A stretch of DNA of 64,000 nucleotides from Afipia sp. Root123D2 (GCF_001425835.1 NZ_LMDP01000001.1:559476-623475); one strand, 5' to 3'; shown: positions 43,788 to 52,856, counted from the stretch's first letter. The notes: generated from the sequence alone by a model not told the origin. A program made the numbers and translations.

Positions 43788-44444
43788 ATGACTCCCGATC
43801 TCGAAAAGACCATCGTCGAAACTGCCTATGCGCGGTGGGCACCGATCTATGACGCGGTATGTGGCCCGGTGATGGTGAAAGGCCGTCGCGCCGCCGCCGC
43901 CGCCGCGCGCTCGGTCGGCGGTAAAATTTTGGAAGTCGGCGTCGGCACCGGCCTGTCGTTCGACGACTATGACAACACCACGGAAATCACCGGCATCGAC
44001 ATGAGCGCGCCGATGCTGGAGAAGGCCCGCGCCAGAATGGCGACCGGCCGCTATCCGTTCGTCAGGCAAGTCCTGCAGATGGACGCCCATCGCATGACAT
44101 TCGCGGACGCGACCTTCGACTGCGTGGTGGCCCAGTTCGTCATAACACTCGTCGAAAATCCCGAGCAGGTGCTGTCCGAATGTCACCGGGTGGTGAAGCC
44201 GGGCGGGCGGATCATTCTCGTCAACCATCTCTATTCGGAAGTCGGCGTAGCGGCAGCGGTCGAGCGCTGGGCCGCGCAACGCACCCGCGCGCTCGGGCTG
44301 CGCCCCGAATTTCCGTTCGCGCGCCTGCAGGCATGGGCGCAATCCAACGAAAATGCCATCCTGGTCGAGCGGCGGAAAGTTGCACCGTTCGGCATTTATA
44401 CGCTGGTCTGTTTCGAGCGTGCCGCGTCTCCTCTGGCGGCCTGA
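43788..44444 (+). CDS. pmtA: Phosphatidylethanolamine N-methyltransferase-like SAM methyltransferase
   Basis: A 218-residue class I methyltransferase starting at ATG 43788. The opening EKTIVETAYARWAPIYDAVCGPV and motif I ILEVGVGTGLSFDDY match the PmtA family of Bradyrhizobium and Rhodobacter relatives that methylates phosphatidylethanolamine to phosphatidylcholine. The next genes, PlcP- and Agt-like, break down and replace phospholipids, so a lipid substrate fits. A demethylmenaquinone-type methyltransferase is the main alternative; confidence in the family is high, in the substrate moderate. Confidence 0.78.
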   Translation: MTPDLEKTIVETAYARWAPIYDAVCGPVMVKGRRAAAAAARSVGGKILEVGVGTGLSFDDYDNTTEITGIDMSAPMLEKARARMATGRYPFVRQVLQMDAHRMTFADATFDCVVAQFVITLVENPEQVLSECHRVVKPGGRIILVNHLYSEVGVAAAVERWAAQRTRALGLRPEFPFARLQAWAQSNENAILVERRKVAPFGIYTLVCFERAASPLAA

Positions 44445-44457
44445 GGGCTGGTCTGGA

Positions 44458-44475
44458 TTGTCATTCGCCTGTCAC
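44458..44475 (+). promoter_or_regulatory. Pho box (PhoB-binding site) upstream of plcP
   Basis: TTGTCAT (44458-44464), four bases TCGC, then CTGTCAC (44469-44475): two 7-base direct repeats with the 11-base period of the Pho box, differing from the consensus CTGTCAT-N4-CTGTCAC by one base in the first half. It ends 38 bases before the likely ATG at 44514, the distance expected when PhoB replaces the -35 element. A weak -10-like TGCTAG occurs at 44483. Confidence 0.85.
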
Positions 44476-44513
44476 ACGATTCTGCTAGCTGCTCCCCCAT
44501 GGAAAGGCCGGTT

Positions 44514-45311
44514 ATGAGCGATAGTCATCCGGAACGGAACTTTCGCACATTGTTTATCTCCGACGTTCATCTCGGAGCCCGAGGGTCCCAGGCGGAGCGA
44601 TTGCTCGATTTTCTCCGCGTCCATGATGCCGAGACCATTTATCTCGTCGGCGATATCATTGACGGCTGGGCATTGAAGTCGAACTGGCACTGGCCGCAAT
44701 CGCACAACGACTTCGTGCAGAAGATGCTGCGGCGGGTCCGCAAGGGCGCCAAGGTTTTCTACATTCCCGGCAACCACGACGAGTTTCTGCGCTCCTACTA
44801 CGGCACGCATTTCGGCGGCGTCGAAGTGGCGGAGCAGGCGATCCATGAAGGCGCCGACGGCAAGCGCTATCTCGTGATCCACGGCGATATCTTCGACCTC
44901 GTGGTGCAGAACGCGCGCTGGCTCGCGCATCTTGGCGACAAGGCCTACGATTTCGCGATCCGGATGAACCGTCTGGTCAATGCCGGCCGCCGCCTGTTCG
45001 GCTTCCCGTATTGGTCGCTGTCGCAATGGGCGAAGCTGAAGGTCAAGAACGCGGTGAATTATATCGGTGCGTTCGAGCAGACGCTGGCCGGCGAGGCGCG
45101 CCGTCACGGGGCTGACGGCGTGATCTGCGGCCACATCCACTACGCGGTGATCCGCGATCTCGAAGGCATTCGCTACATGAATTGCGGGGACTGGGTCGAG
45201 AGTTGCACGGCGCTGGTGGAACATACCGACGGCCGTTTCGAAATTCTGTCCTGGACCGATCCCGTGCGGCGGGCGGAACCATTGCCGTCGATGACGGCGC
45301 GGGCTGCCTGA
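44514..45311 (+). CDS. plcP: PlcP-like phospholipase C / LpxH-related metallophosphoesterase
   Basis: A 265-residue calcineurin-like phosphoesterase with all metal motifs: DVHLG (Asp17), GDIIDGW (46-52), GNHDE (86-90), HGD (123-125) and GHIH (206-209). The sequence around WPQSHNDFVQKMLRRVRKGAKVFYIPGNHDEF, split here by its 20-residue limit, and GDWVESCTALVEHTDG near the end match the PlcP group that cleaves membrane phosphatidylcholine under phosphate starvation in Sinorhizobium. LpxH (lipid A) is a close alternative. The Pho box just upstream, and the overlapping Agt-like gene, favour PlcP. Start ATG 44514 has GGAAAGG; ATG 44499 is an alternative. Confidence 0.85.
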   Translation: MSDSHPERNFRTLFISDVHLGARGSQAERLLDFLRVHDAETIYLVGDIIDGWALKSNWHWPQSHNDFVQKMLRRVRKGAKVFYIPGNHDEFLRSYYGTHFGGVEVAEQAIHEGADGKRYLVIHGDIFDLVVQNARWLAHLGDKAYDFAIRMNRLVNAGRRLFGFPYWSLSQWAKLKVKNAVNYIGAFEQTLAGEARRHGADGVICGHIHYAVIRDLEGIRYMNCGDWVESCTALVEHTDGRFEILSWTDPVRRAEPLPSMTARAA

Positions 45312-46366
45312 TGCGTATTCTTGTCGCCACCGACGCTTGGCACCCGCAGGTCAATGGCGTCGTCCGCACTCTGACCATGATGGCGGAAGCCGCCGCGGCA
45401 CTTGGCGTCGATGTCAGCTTCCTGACTCCGAAATCGTTCGCCACCTTCGCGCTGCCGAGCTATCCGGATCTGCGCGTCGCGCTGCCGGGACCGGCACGGA
45501 TCGCCCGGCTGATTGCGGAAGCCCGGCCTGACAATATTCACATCGCCACCGAAGGGCCGATCGGCTTCATGGTCCGGCGCTTTTGCCGCAAACACCGTCT
45601 GCCGTTTACGACCAGCTTCCACACCCGTTTTCCTGAATACATCTCGGCGCGCTCGCCGATTCCGGAGTCGTGGGTCTGGGCCGCGCTGCGGCGATTTCAT
45701 TCCACCAGTCACGCGGTGATGGCGGCGACGCCGGCGCTGGCGGATGAATTGCGCAACCGTGGCTTCAATAACATCGTGCTGTGGCCGCGCGGCGTCGATG
45801 CCAAGTTGTTTCATCCCCGCACAATCGATCTCGGTCTGCCGCGTCCGGTGTTTCTGTCGGTGGGGCGCATTGCGGTCGAGAAAAATCTCGAGGCATTTCT
45901 CGACCTCGATCTACCCGGCACCAAGGTCGTGGTCGGTGACGGGCCGGCCCGGGCGGCGCTTGAACGGAAATATCCTGACGCTGTTTTCCTCGGCGGGATG
46001 CAGGGCGAGCGGCTCGCCGAGGCGTATGCGGCTGCGGATGTGTTCGTATTTCCGAGCCGCACCGATACGTTCGGACTGGTCCTGCTCGAGGCTCTGGCAA
46101 GCGGCGTTCCTGTCGCGGCATTTCCGGTGTCGGGTCCCCGCGATGTGATCGGTGATGCGCCGGTCGGCGCTCTGAACGAGGATTTGCGGGTGGCCTGCCT
46201 GTCGGCGCTCGCGCTGTCGCGCGAAACCTGCCGCCAGTTTGCCTTTGCTCAAAGCTGGGACGTGTCGGCCCGCGCGTTCGTCGAGAACGTCGCCTGTGTG
46301 CGCCTTGAAGCGCTTAAGGGCAGCAAGCAGCATCTCCACGTTCAGCCGACGCAGACGGCGGCTTGA
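45311..46366 (+). CDS. agt: Agt-like glycolipid glycosyltransferase (GT4)
   Basis: A 351-residue GT4 enzyme whose ATG shares a base with the preceding stop (TGATG). It has the N-terminal motif ATDAWHPQVNGVVRTL, the acceptor-side FTTSFHTRFPEY, VGRIAVEKNLEAFL and the donor-binding E-x7-E in FGLVLLEALASGVPVAAF. In phosphate-starved alphaproteobacteria such an enzyme, encoded beside plcP, adds glucose or glucuronic acid to the diacylglycerol released by PlcP to make glycolipids. It is inferred to be under the same Pho box. Confidence 0.85.
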   Translation: MRILVATDAWHPQVNGVVRTLTMMAEAAAALGVDVSFLTPKSFATFALPSYPDLRVALPGPARIARLIAEARPDNIHIATEGPIGFMVRRFCRKHRLPFTTSFHTRFPEYISARSPIPESWVWAALRRFHSTSHAVMAATPALADELRNRGFNNIVLWPRGVDAKLFHPRTIDLGLPRPVFLSVGRIAVEKNLEAFLDLDLPGTKVVVGDGPARAALERKYPDAVFLGGMQGERLAEAYAAADVFVFPSRTDTFGLVLLEALASGVPVAAFPVSGPRDVIGDAPVGALNEDLRVACLSALALSRETCRQFAFAQSWDVSARAFVENVACVRLEALKGSKQHLHVQPTQTAA

Positions 46367-46415
46367 TCCAAGTTTGCGCCTTGATCGTGTCGCGCGGGGC
46401 GCGATACAAGATGTC

Positions 46416-47402
46416 ATGACCGACAAGCTCCTGCCGACCTTCGCCGACATTGAATCCGCTGCGCGTGTTCTGTCTCCTTATGCCGTCCGGACGAGATTGA
46501 TCTCATCGCCCGCCCTTGATGAGCGGGTTGGCGCACGGGTGCTGCTCAAGCCGGAAGTGCTGCAGCGGACCGGGTCGTTCAAGTTTCGCGGCGCGTTCAA
46601 CAAGCTGTCGTCGATTCCGCAGGACAGGCGAGCCGCCGGTGTCGTGGCGTTTTCATCCGGCAACCATGCGCAGGGCGTCGCGGCGGCGGCGCAGATCCTC
46701 AAGATGCCTGCGACCATCGTGATGCCGTCCGATGCGCCGGCCTCCAAGCGTGAGCGCACCAAAGGGTATGGCGCGCAGGTCGTGCTGTACGACCGCGACA
46801 AGGAAGACCGCGAGCAGATCGCGCGGGATATTTCGGGCAAGAGCGGCGCGGTGCTGGTGCCGCCGTTCGATGATCCGATGGTCATCGCGGGGCAGGGGAC
46901 GGTCGGGTTTGAAATGGCCGAGGATTTCGCAGCCATCGGTGTTCTGCCGGACATCGTCTCCGCGCCGGCGTCTGGCGGTGGGCTGATGGCCGGCATTGCG
47001 CTGGCGATCAAGGCGAAGTTTCCCGATGCGACCCTGATGACCGCGGAGCCGGACGGCTTCGACGATCACGCGCGTTCGCTCAACAGCGGCGTTCGCCAAC
47101 CGCATCGCGCCGAGGGTCGCACGATTTGCGACGCGCTGATGGCCTCGATCCCGGGCGAATTGACCTTCGCGGTCAATAGCAAGCTGGTCGCCCATGGCGT
47201 GACGGCCTCTGACGCCGAGGTCGGCGAGGCGGTCGCGTTTGCCTTCCGTGAGTTGAAGCTGGTGGTCGAGCCGGGTGGTGCGGTGGCGCTGGCGGCGCTT
47301 CTGGCCGGCCGCATCGACGCGCGAGGCAAAACGGTCGGCATCGTGCTGTCAGGTGGCAATGTCGACGCCGACCTGTTCGCGAAGCTGATCCAGCAGGTCT
47401 AG
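46416..47402 (+). CDS. Threonine/serine dehydratase (PLP-dependent)
   Basis: A 328-residue fold-type II PLP enzyme starting at ATG 46416. Schiff-base Lys lies in TGSFKFRGAFN, followed by SSGNHAQGVAAAA and the glycine-rich phosphate loop SGGGLMAGIA. It lacks the C-terminal regulatory domain of biosynthetic IlvA, so it resembles catabolic threonine deaminases or serine racemases. Its stop codon overlaps the stop of the convergent gene by three bases. Confidence 0.88.
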   Translation: MTDKLLPTFADIESAARVLSPYAVRTRLISSPALDERVGARVLLKPEVLQRTGSFKFRGAFNKLSSIPQDRRAAGVVAFSSGNHAQGVAAAAQILKMPATIVMPSDAPASKRERTKGYGAQVVLYDRDKEDREQIARDISGKSGAVLVPPFDDPMVIAGQGTVGFEMAEDFAAIGVLPDIVSAPASGGGLMAGIALAIKAKFPDATLMTAEPDGFDDHARSLNSGVRQPHRAEGRTICDALMASIPGELTFAVNSKLVAHGVTASDAEVGEAVAFAFRELKLVVEPGGAVALAALLAGRIDARGKTVGIVLSGGNVDADLFAKLIQQV

Positions 47403-48484
47403 CTGAAGAACGCGATCTTTTCGGCTTGGCTCATCCGCTGGATCGGCGCCAGCGGGTCGATGCGCGGCTCGGCCGGCTTAGCGACGATGCCGCTGGCGAT
47501 CAGGCTGGCGCCCAGCGAGATACCGGCCGGACCGGGTAGTTCGGCCGCCGGGCCGGGTTCGGTGACGGGCATCAGCTCAACCTGAGCCAGAATGGTGTGC
47601 CGGGCGGGTGGTTCGATCACGCCCGGTTCCTCGAAGATTTCAGCCGCCAAGGCGTCGGCCAGCTCGGTTTCGGGTTCTGCCGGTTCCGGCTCCATCGCCT
47701 CCGGGACGGCCTCCAGACCGGTTTCAGACGCCTCTGGCAGTATCTCCGGGACCTCAGAGCCGATCTCCGGTGCATCGTCAGACTCCTGCGGCAGGGCCTC
47801 GAAGGCTTCAGCCGAGGCCTCCAGAGCGATTTCGGGGGCCGCTGGTTCGTCCGGGGCCGATTCATACGCAACGGCTTCTGTTGCGTCCGGCGGCGCGGTT
47901 GCCGCTGCATCGGTCTCTGTTGGGTCGGCCAGTCCGGAAGGGGGGATATTCCCAGCCGCGAGCCGATCAATGTCGGCCATCGCCGCATCGACCGCCAGGA
48001 GAGCGGCCTCACGCATCGGAAACGCCGCGAAGCTGTCGCAAGCGGTGTTGATCGCCCCAACCTGCCCATCGAGCAGATCGCAAATCCGGACATCCGCACC
48101 CGATTCACGAAGCCCCCACGCGATCTCGCGGATGACGCGCGCGCTTTTGCGATGGGGAGCAAGGATATGGTCGAGCGCCGGATCGCCCAGCGCATCCGCG
48201 ACGGCGGTTTTGGCGCCGGCGACAATGGCCCTGACCGCCGCGAGCGTGTCGTTCAGGTCGTCGGACGGCGATGCCTTCTGGGCGGCGATGGTGCGCTCGA
48301 TCCGCGTGACGGCGTCGAGCACCATGGCGGTGTCGGCATTGCGGTTGCGCTTGGCGAACTCGCCCAGAAACCAGCGCCCGCGCGCGGTTTCCATGAAGGC
48401 TTCGCTGATGGCGTCGTAGTCGGCATCGGTCGGCGACGCGCTTCGTGCGGAAATCGGCGATAATGCAAAGGCTTCGTCAGCCAT
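47399..48484 (-). CDS. Acidic, Pro/Glu/Ala-rich protein of unknown function
   Basis: A 361-residue protein starting at ATG 48484 (TTG/other codons upstream are unlikely). The N-terminal ~170 residues are helical (FMETARGRWFLGEFAKRN, LDAVTRIERTIAAQK) and may be an oligomeric or regulatory domain; residues about 195-320 are a low-complexity acidic linker (repeats of PEI, EALPEA, EPEPAEPE). The C-terminus DPLAPIQRMSQAEKIAFFS is conserved-looking and could be a short docking peptide. No signal peptide. The gene shares its stop with the dehydratase: the bases CTAG serve both strands. Function unknown. Confidence 0.8.
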   Translation of the reverse strand: MADEAFALSPISARSASPTDADYDAISEAFMETARGRWFLGEFAKRNRNADTAMVLDAVTRIERTIAAQKASPSDDLNDTLAAVRAIVAGAKTAVADALGDPALDHILAPHRKSARVIREIAWGLRESGADVRICDLLDGQVGAINTACDSFAAFPMREAALLAVDAAMADIDRLAAGNIPPSGLADPTETDAAATAPPDATEAVAYESAPDEPAAPEIALEASAEAFEALPQESDDAPEIGSEVPEILPEASETGLEAVPEAMEPEPAEPETELADALAAEIFEEPGVIEPPARHTILAQVELMPVTEPGPAAELPGPAGISLGASLIASGIVAKPAEPRIDPLAPIQRMSQAEKIAFFS

Positions 48485-48591
48485 GAGTGATCCGTCGCTC
48501 AAAATCGTCGGGTGTGAAATCCGTACCAACATCCGCCGGATGCGCGCTAGATAAGCGTCGGCATCCTACGCAGCGAATCGCAATTCTCCCA

Positions 48592-49785
48592 ATGACTACG
48601 GAATCACAGTTTCCCGGTGGCGCGCAATCGTCCGGTCGCCGGTTTGCGGTGGGTGTCGGCCTGTTCTACGCAACGACCCTCGGCATTATCGGTGTTTATC
48701 TGCCGTTCTTCCCGGTCTGGCTGAAAGCGGTCGGCGTTGAAGCGTCATTGATCGGGATCATCACCGCTCTGCCGTCGCTGTCGCGCTTTACGGTCCTGCC
48801 TTTCGTGACCGCCCTGGCGGAGCGTCATCAGGTGCTGCGCGGCGCCATTGTTTTCATGGCCTTTGCAACGGCATTGGGTTTTGCCGCCATTGGTGTGCTT
48901 CACCAGCCTGTGACGATCCTGATCCTGTTTGCGCTCACCGCCTGCGTGTGGACGCCGCTCGGCCCGATGACCGACGGCTATACGCTCAAGGGGGTGGCGC
49001 GTTACGGCCTCGACTATGGCCCGTTGCGGCTGTGGGGATCGGCGGCGTTCGTGGTCGGCGCTCTGGGATGCGGCCTGCTTGCCGGCGTCATCGCCGCGCC
49101 GCATCTGATCTGGGTCATTGTCGGCGTGACCGTGCTGAGCGCGTTCGTCAGCCTCGGCCTGCAGCCGCTCGATACCCCACCGGTTGTCGCAACTGCCTCG
49201 CTGTCTCGCGCCAATGCTCTGCTGCGGCGGCCGCTATTCCTTGCGATCATTGGGACGGCCGCTTTGGTGCAGGGCAGTCACGCAGCTTATTACACCTTCG
49301 CCTCGATTACCTGGCAGGATACCGGACTGGACGGCATGACGATCGCGGCCCTGTGGTCGCTCGGTGTCATCGCCGAAATTGTCGTGTTCGCGCTGTCGCC
49401 TCGCTTTTCGGGTTCACCGGTGGTTCTGGTGATGATCGGCGCAGCGGGAGCGGCGCTGCGTTGGGTCATCACCGCGCAGGAACCGCCGATCGCCGTATTG
49501 GCCGTGGTGCAACTGATGCACGGCCTGTCCTACGGCATGACCCATATCGGCACCATTGGCCTTCTGGTACGCAGCGTGCCGCATCACGTGCTGGCAAGCG
49601 CACAGGGTTATCTCGTGGCCTCGATCGGGGTGGTGACGACCATCACCATGGTGCTGTCGGGCTTGATCTATGCGCAGGTCGGACAGGGCGTCTATTATCT
49701 CATGGCCGCGATGGCGGGTGCAGGGCTGCTGCTGATCGGCGTCGCCCGCCAGAAGCTCGATGCGTCATCCGAGATCGCGGGTTAG
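48592..49785 (+). CDS. MFS transporter (MFS_1-like/HcaT type)
   Basis: A 397-residue membrane protein with twelve hydrophobic segments starting at ATG 48592. The first helix LFYATTLGIIGVYLPFFPVWL and the later GPLRLWGSAAF are typical of the 3-phenylpropionate/nucleoside-type MFS subgroup. No partner enzyme is adjacent, so the substrate is open. Its stop overlaps that of the convergent dipeptide epimerase by four bases (49782-49785). Confidence 0.87.
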   Translation: MTTESQFPGGAQSSGRRFAVGVGLFYATTLGIIGVYLPFFPVWLKAVGVEASLIGIITALPSLSRFTVLPFVTALAERHQVLRGAIVFMAFATALGFAAIGVLHQPVTILILFALTACVWTPLGPMTDGYTLKGVARYGLDYGPLRLWGSAAFVVGALGCGLLAGVIAAPHLIWVIVGVTVLSAFVSLGLQPLDTPPVVATASLSRANALLRRPLFLAIIGTAALVQGSHAAYYTFASITWQDTGLDGMTIAALWSLGVIAEIVVFALSPRFSGSPVVLVMIGAAGAALRWVITAQEPPIAVLAVVQLMHGLSYGMTHIGTIGLLVRSVPHHVLASAQGYLVASIGVVTTITMVLSGLIYAQVGQGVYYLMAAMAGAGLLLIGVARQKLDASSEIAG

Positions 49786-50774
49786 CCCCACAGGCTCGCG
49801 TCGGGCGGATAGACGGTGCTGCCGTCGTAGCGCAGGCCGCCGTCGCGATCCTTCGCCAGCAACAGTGGCCCGTCGAGATCGACCACACGCGCTTGCTGCG
49901 CCGCCAGTATCGCCGGCGCCATGGCCAGCGAGGTCGCAACCATGCAGCCGACCATGATCTCGAATCCGAGCGCCCGCGCCGCATCGCTCATCGCCACCGC
50001 CTCGGTGAGGCCGCCGGTCTTGTCGAGCTTGATGTTGATGGCGTCGTAGCGATCGCGCAGCCCCGTCAGCGAGGCGCGGTCGTGAACGCTTTCATCGGCA
50101 CACACCGCGATCGGTCGCTTGATGCGCGCCAAGGCCGCGTCGTGACCGGCCGGAAGCGGCTGCTCGACCAGCGTCACGCCGGCCGCGGCACAGGCCGCGA
50201 GATGGGATTCGAGGCTGGCCTCGGTCCATGCCTCATTGGCATCCACGATCAGGGTTGAGTTAGGTGCGGCACTGCGAACCGCGGCGATGCGGGCGACGTC
50301 ACCGTCGCCTCCGAGCTTGATCTTGAGCAGCGGCCGGCGCGCCGTCTTCGCGGTCGCCTCCGCCATCGCCTCGGGGGTGCCGAGCGAAATGGTGTAGGCG
50401 GTGGTCAGCGGCTGCGGCGCGGCCAGTCCGGCGATCACCCAGGCGGGGCGGCCGGACTGTTTGGCGTCCAGATCCCACAGCGCGCAATCGAGCGCATTGC
50501 GCGCCGCGCCCGCCGGTATCGCCGTCTGCAGTTCCTGCCGAGACAGACCGCACTCGATGGCCTCGCGCACGGCAAGGATCGCCGCCAATGTGGCCTCCGG
50601 CGTTTCGCCGTAGCGCGGATAGGGCACGCACTCACCGCGCCCTATGTGTGGCCCGCTGCATACTTCAGCCACAATAACGACCGCTTCGGTTTTGACGCCG
50701 CGGCTGATGGTGAAATTGCCGGCAATGGGCCAGCGTTCGAGGCGCGCGGTCAGCGTCGGTTTGGCGGAAGTCAT
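49782..50774 (-). CDS. L-Ala-D/L-Glu (dipeptide) epimerase, enolase superfamily
   Basis: A 330-residue muconate-lactonizing-type enzyme starting at ATG 50774. Catalytic Lys residues are in KIKLGG and INIKLDKTGG; metal ligands are in VDANEAW, LVEQPL and ADESV; the C-terminal DLDGPLLL loop is typical of dipeptide epimerases. It epimerises L-Ala-D-Glu from recycled peptidoglycan so it can be degraded or reused. Other dipeptide substrates are possible. Divergent from the mla operon. Confidence 0.86.
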   Translation of the reverse strand: MTSAKPTLTARLERWPIAGNFTISRGVKTEAVVIVAEVCSGPHIGRGECVPYPRYGETPEATLAAILAVREAIECGLSRQELQTAIPAGAARNALDCALWDLDAKQSGRPAWVIAGLAAPQPLTTAYTISLGTPEAMAEATAKTARRPLLKIKLGGDGDVARIAAVRSAAPNSTLIVDANEAWTEASLESHLAACAAAGVTLVEQPLPAGHDAALARIKRPIAVCADESVHDRASLTGLRDRYDAINIKLDKTGGLTEAVAMSDAARALGFEIMVGCMVATSLAMAPAILAAQQARVVDLDGPLLLAKDRDGGLRYDGSTVYPPDASLWG

Positions 50775-50915
50775 TCGGAAATGGACGATTTTTCGTGTGT
50801 GGGCTTGCTCAACGATGGCAAGTATGGCTCTTAAGAGCATCTCCGTACAGTCACAGGTTCCAAGGTCAGATTGCTTGCGATCGAGGGACGGAGAATTGAT
50901 GCGCGGGAGCATGCG

Positions 50916-52055
50916 TTGAACGGCAATCCGACACTGGAGCAGACCAGACTGGGCTCGGGCCTTGCGCTACGCGCAGCCGGCCAGTGGACGGTTCACCATG
51001 CGCCGGATCTGGAAAAGATCGTCGACACCACCGAAAAACTCGGGGGCAGCGGCGCCAATGCCAGCATTGTGATCGATGTCTCACAGATCTCCAGCCTCGA
51101 CACCTTTGGTGCGTGGCTGATCGAACGGCTGCGGCGCACGCTCACCCAGGGCGGCGCCGATATCAAGATATCCGGACTTTCAGCTGACTATGCGAGTCTC
51201 GTCGGCGAGGTTCAGCGGGTCAAGGAAGGCGTCGTTCACAAGCGGCAGCGGGCGACCCTGACCGGCGCCGTGGAAGCGGTCGGCAAGAGCGTCGTGGAGA
51301 TCGGCGAGACGCTGGTCGGCCTTATCAATATGGCGGGCTCGATCATCTATGCGCTTGGCCGCGTGATCCGCCACCCGACCACATTCCGCTTCACATCCAC
51401 GATCCACCACCTCGAACAGGTGTGCTGGCGCGCGGTGCCGATCGTGGTGCTGATCACGTTCCTGATCGGCTGCATTATCGCGCAGCAGGGGATATTCCAG
51501 TTCCGCAAATTCGGCGCTGATGTGTTCGTGGTCGATATGCTCGGCGTGCTGGTTTTGCGTGAGATCGGCGTGCTGCTGGTCGCGATTATGGTCGCCGGCC
51601 GTTCGGGCAGCGCCTACACCGCCGAACTCGGTTCGATGCGGATGCGCGAGGAAGTCGATGCGCTGCGCACCATGGGCTTCGATCCGACCGAAGTTCTGAT
51701 CCTGCCGCGGATCCTCGCCCTGATCATCGCAATGCCAATCCTGGCGTTTCTCGGCGCGATGGCCGCGCTCTATGGCGGCGGCCTGGTGGCGTGGGTCTAT
51801 GGCGGCGTGCAGCCGGAAGCGTTCCTGGCGCGCCTGCGCGAGGCGATTTCGATCAACCATTTCACGGTCGGCCTGATCAAGGCGCCATTCATGGCGCTGA
51901 TCATCGGCATTATCGCCTGCGTCGAAGGTGCGGCCGTGCAAGGCAGCGCGGAATCGCTCGGACGCCACACCACGGCCTCGGTGGTCAAATCGATTTTCTT
52001 CGTCATCGTGGTGGACGGCATCTTCGCCATCTTCTTTGCGTCGATCGGGATCTGA
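50916..52055 (+). CDS. mlaE: Mla-type phospholipid transporter permease with N-terminal STAS-like domain
   Basis: A 379-residue protein: about 100 N-terminal residues look like a STAS/MlaB domain (VIDVSQISSLDTFGAWLIERL), followed by the MlaE permease with LITFLIGCIIAQQGIFQFRKFG, ELGSMRMREEVDALRTMGFDP (split) and PILAFLGAMAALYGGG. The start is uncertain: TTG 50916 has GGGAG six bases upstream; TTG 50871 in frame is the alternative. As part of an ABC system it moves phospholipids between inner and outer membrane. Confidence 0.88.
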   Translation: MNGNPTLEQTRLGSGLALRAAGQWTVHHAPDLEKIVDTTEKLGGSGANASIVIDVSQISSLDTFGAWLIERLRRTLTQGGADIKISGLSADYASLVGEVQRVKEGVVHKRQRATLTGAVEAVGKSVVEIGETLVGLINMAGSIIYALGRVIRHPTTFRFTSTIHHLEQVCWRAVPIVVLITFLIGCIIAQQGIFQFRKFGADVFVVDMLGVLVLREIGVLLVAIMVAGRSGSAYTAELGSMRMREEVDALRTMGFDPTEVLILPRILALIIAMPILAFLGAMAALYGGGLVAWVYGGVQPEAFLARLREAISINHFTVGLIKAPFMALIIGIIACVEGAAVQGSAESLGRHTTASVVKSIFFVIVVDGIFAIFFASIGI

Positions 52056-52058
52056 CCA

Positions 52059-52826
52059 ATGACGACACCTTCAGGCGACGCCATCATCCGCGTGCGCGAT
52101 CTCACGGTTGGCTTCGGGAACAATCTGATCCTCGATCATCTCGACCTCGACGTGAAACGCGGTGAAATCCTCGGCTTCGTCGGTGCGTCCGGCGCGGGCA
52201 AGTCAGTGCTGACCCGCACCATCATTGGCCTGATGGCGAAGCGCAGCGGCACGATCGAAGTCTTCGGCGTCAACATGAATGAGGCGAGTGAGGATGAGCG
52301 CCGCGCGGTGGAACGCCGCTGGGGCGTCCTGTTCCAGCATGGTGCGTTGTTCTCATCGCTGACGGTCCGGCAGAATATCCAGTTCCCGGTCCGCGAGTTC
52401 ATGGATGTTTCGGAAAGGCTGCTCGACGAGATTGCGATCGCCAAGCTGGCGATGGTGGGCCTCAAGCCCGAGGTTGCCGACCGGTTTCCTTCGGAACTGT
52501 CCGGCGGCATGATCAAGCGCGTGGCGCTGGCGCGGGCGTTGGCGCTCGATCCCGAAATCGTGTTCCTCGATGAGCCGACCTCGGGACTTGACCCGATCAG
52601 TGCAGGTGATTTCGACGAACTGGTGATGACCCTGCAGCGTACTTTGGGGCTGACCGTTTTTATGGTAACCCATGACCTGGATAGCCTTAAAACCGCCTGC
52701 AACCGCATTGCAGTGTTAGGGGATCGCAAGGTTCTGCTGGTAGGCACGATGGACGATATGCTGGCCTCGCAGCACCCGTGGCTGCGGGCCTATTTTCATG
52801 GCAAGCGCGCACGTGCAGTTGTTTAA
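52059..52826 (+). CDS. mlaF: Mla-type phospholipid transporter ATP-binding protein
   Basis: A 255-residue ABC ATPase with Walker A GASGAGKSVL, signature LSGGMIKRVALARAL and Walker B PEIVFLDEPTSGLDP with the H-loop in THDLDSL. It starts three bases after the permease stop. It energises the MlaE permease and its MlaD partner. Confidence 0.94.
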   Translation: MTTPSGDAIIRVRDLTVGFGNNLILDHLDLDVKRGEILGFVGASGAGKSVLTRTIIGLMAKRSGTIEVFGVNMNEASEDERRAVERRWGVLFQHGALFSSLTVRQNIQFPVREFMDVSERLLDEIAIAKLAMVGLKPEVADRFPSELSGGMIKRVALARALALDPEIVFLDEPTSGLDPISAGDFDELVMTLQRTLGLTVFMVTHDLDSLKTACNRIAVLGDRKVLLVGTMDDMLASQHPWLRAYFHGKRARAVV

Positions 52827-52856
52827 GTCGAGTGGCGTAGGTTTGGAGTTAAAGTA

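Noticed and set aside
44499-44514. Upstream ATG at 44499 as the PlcP start
   Set aside because: GGAAAGG is correctly spaced for ATG 44514, and the motif-bearing part starts soon after. The choice does not change the function.
47597-48463. 288-codon + strand open frame opposite the acidic protein gene
   Set aside because: Arg/Gly/Phe-rich translation without domains. The - strand frame has a better start and a plausible domain layout, though neither is a known family.
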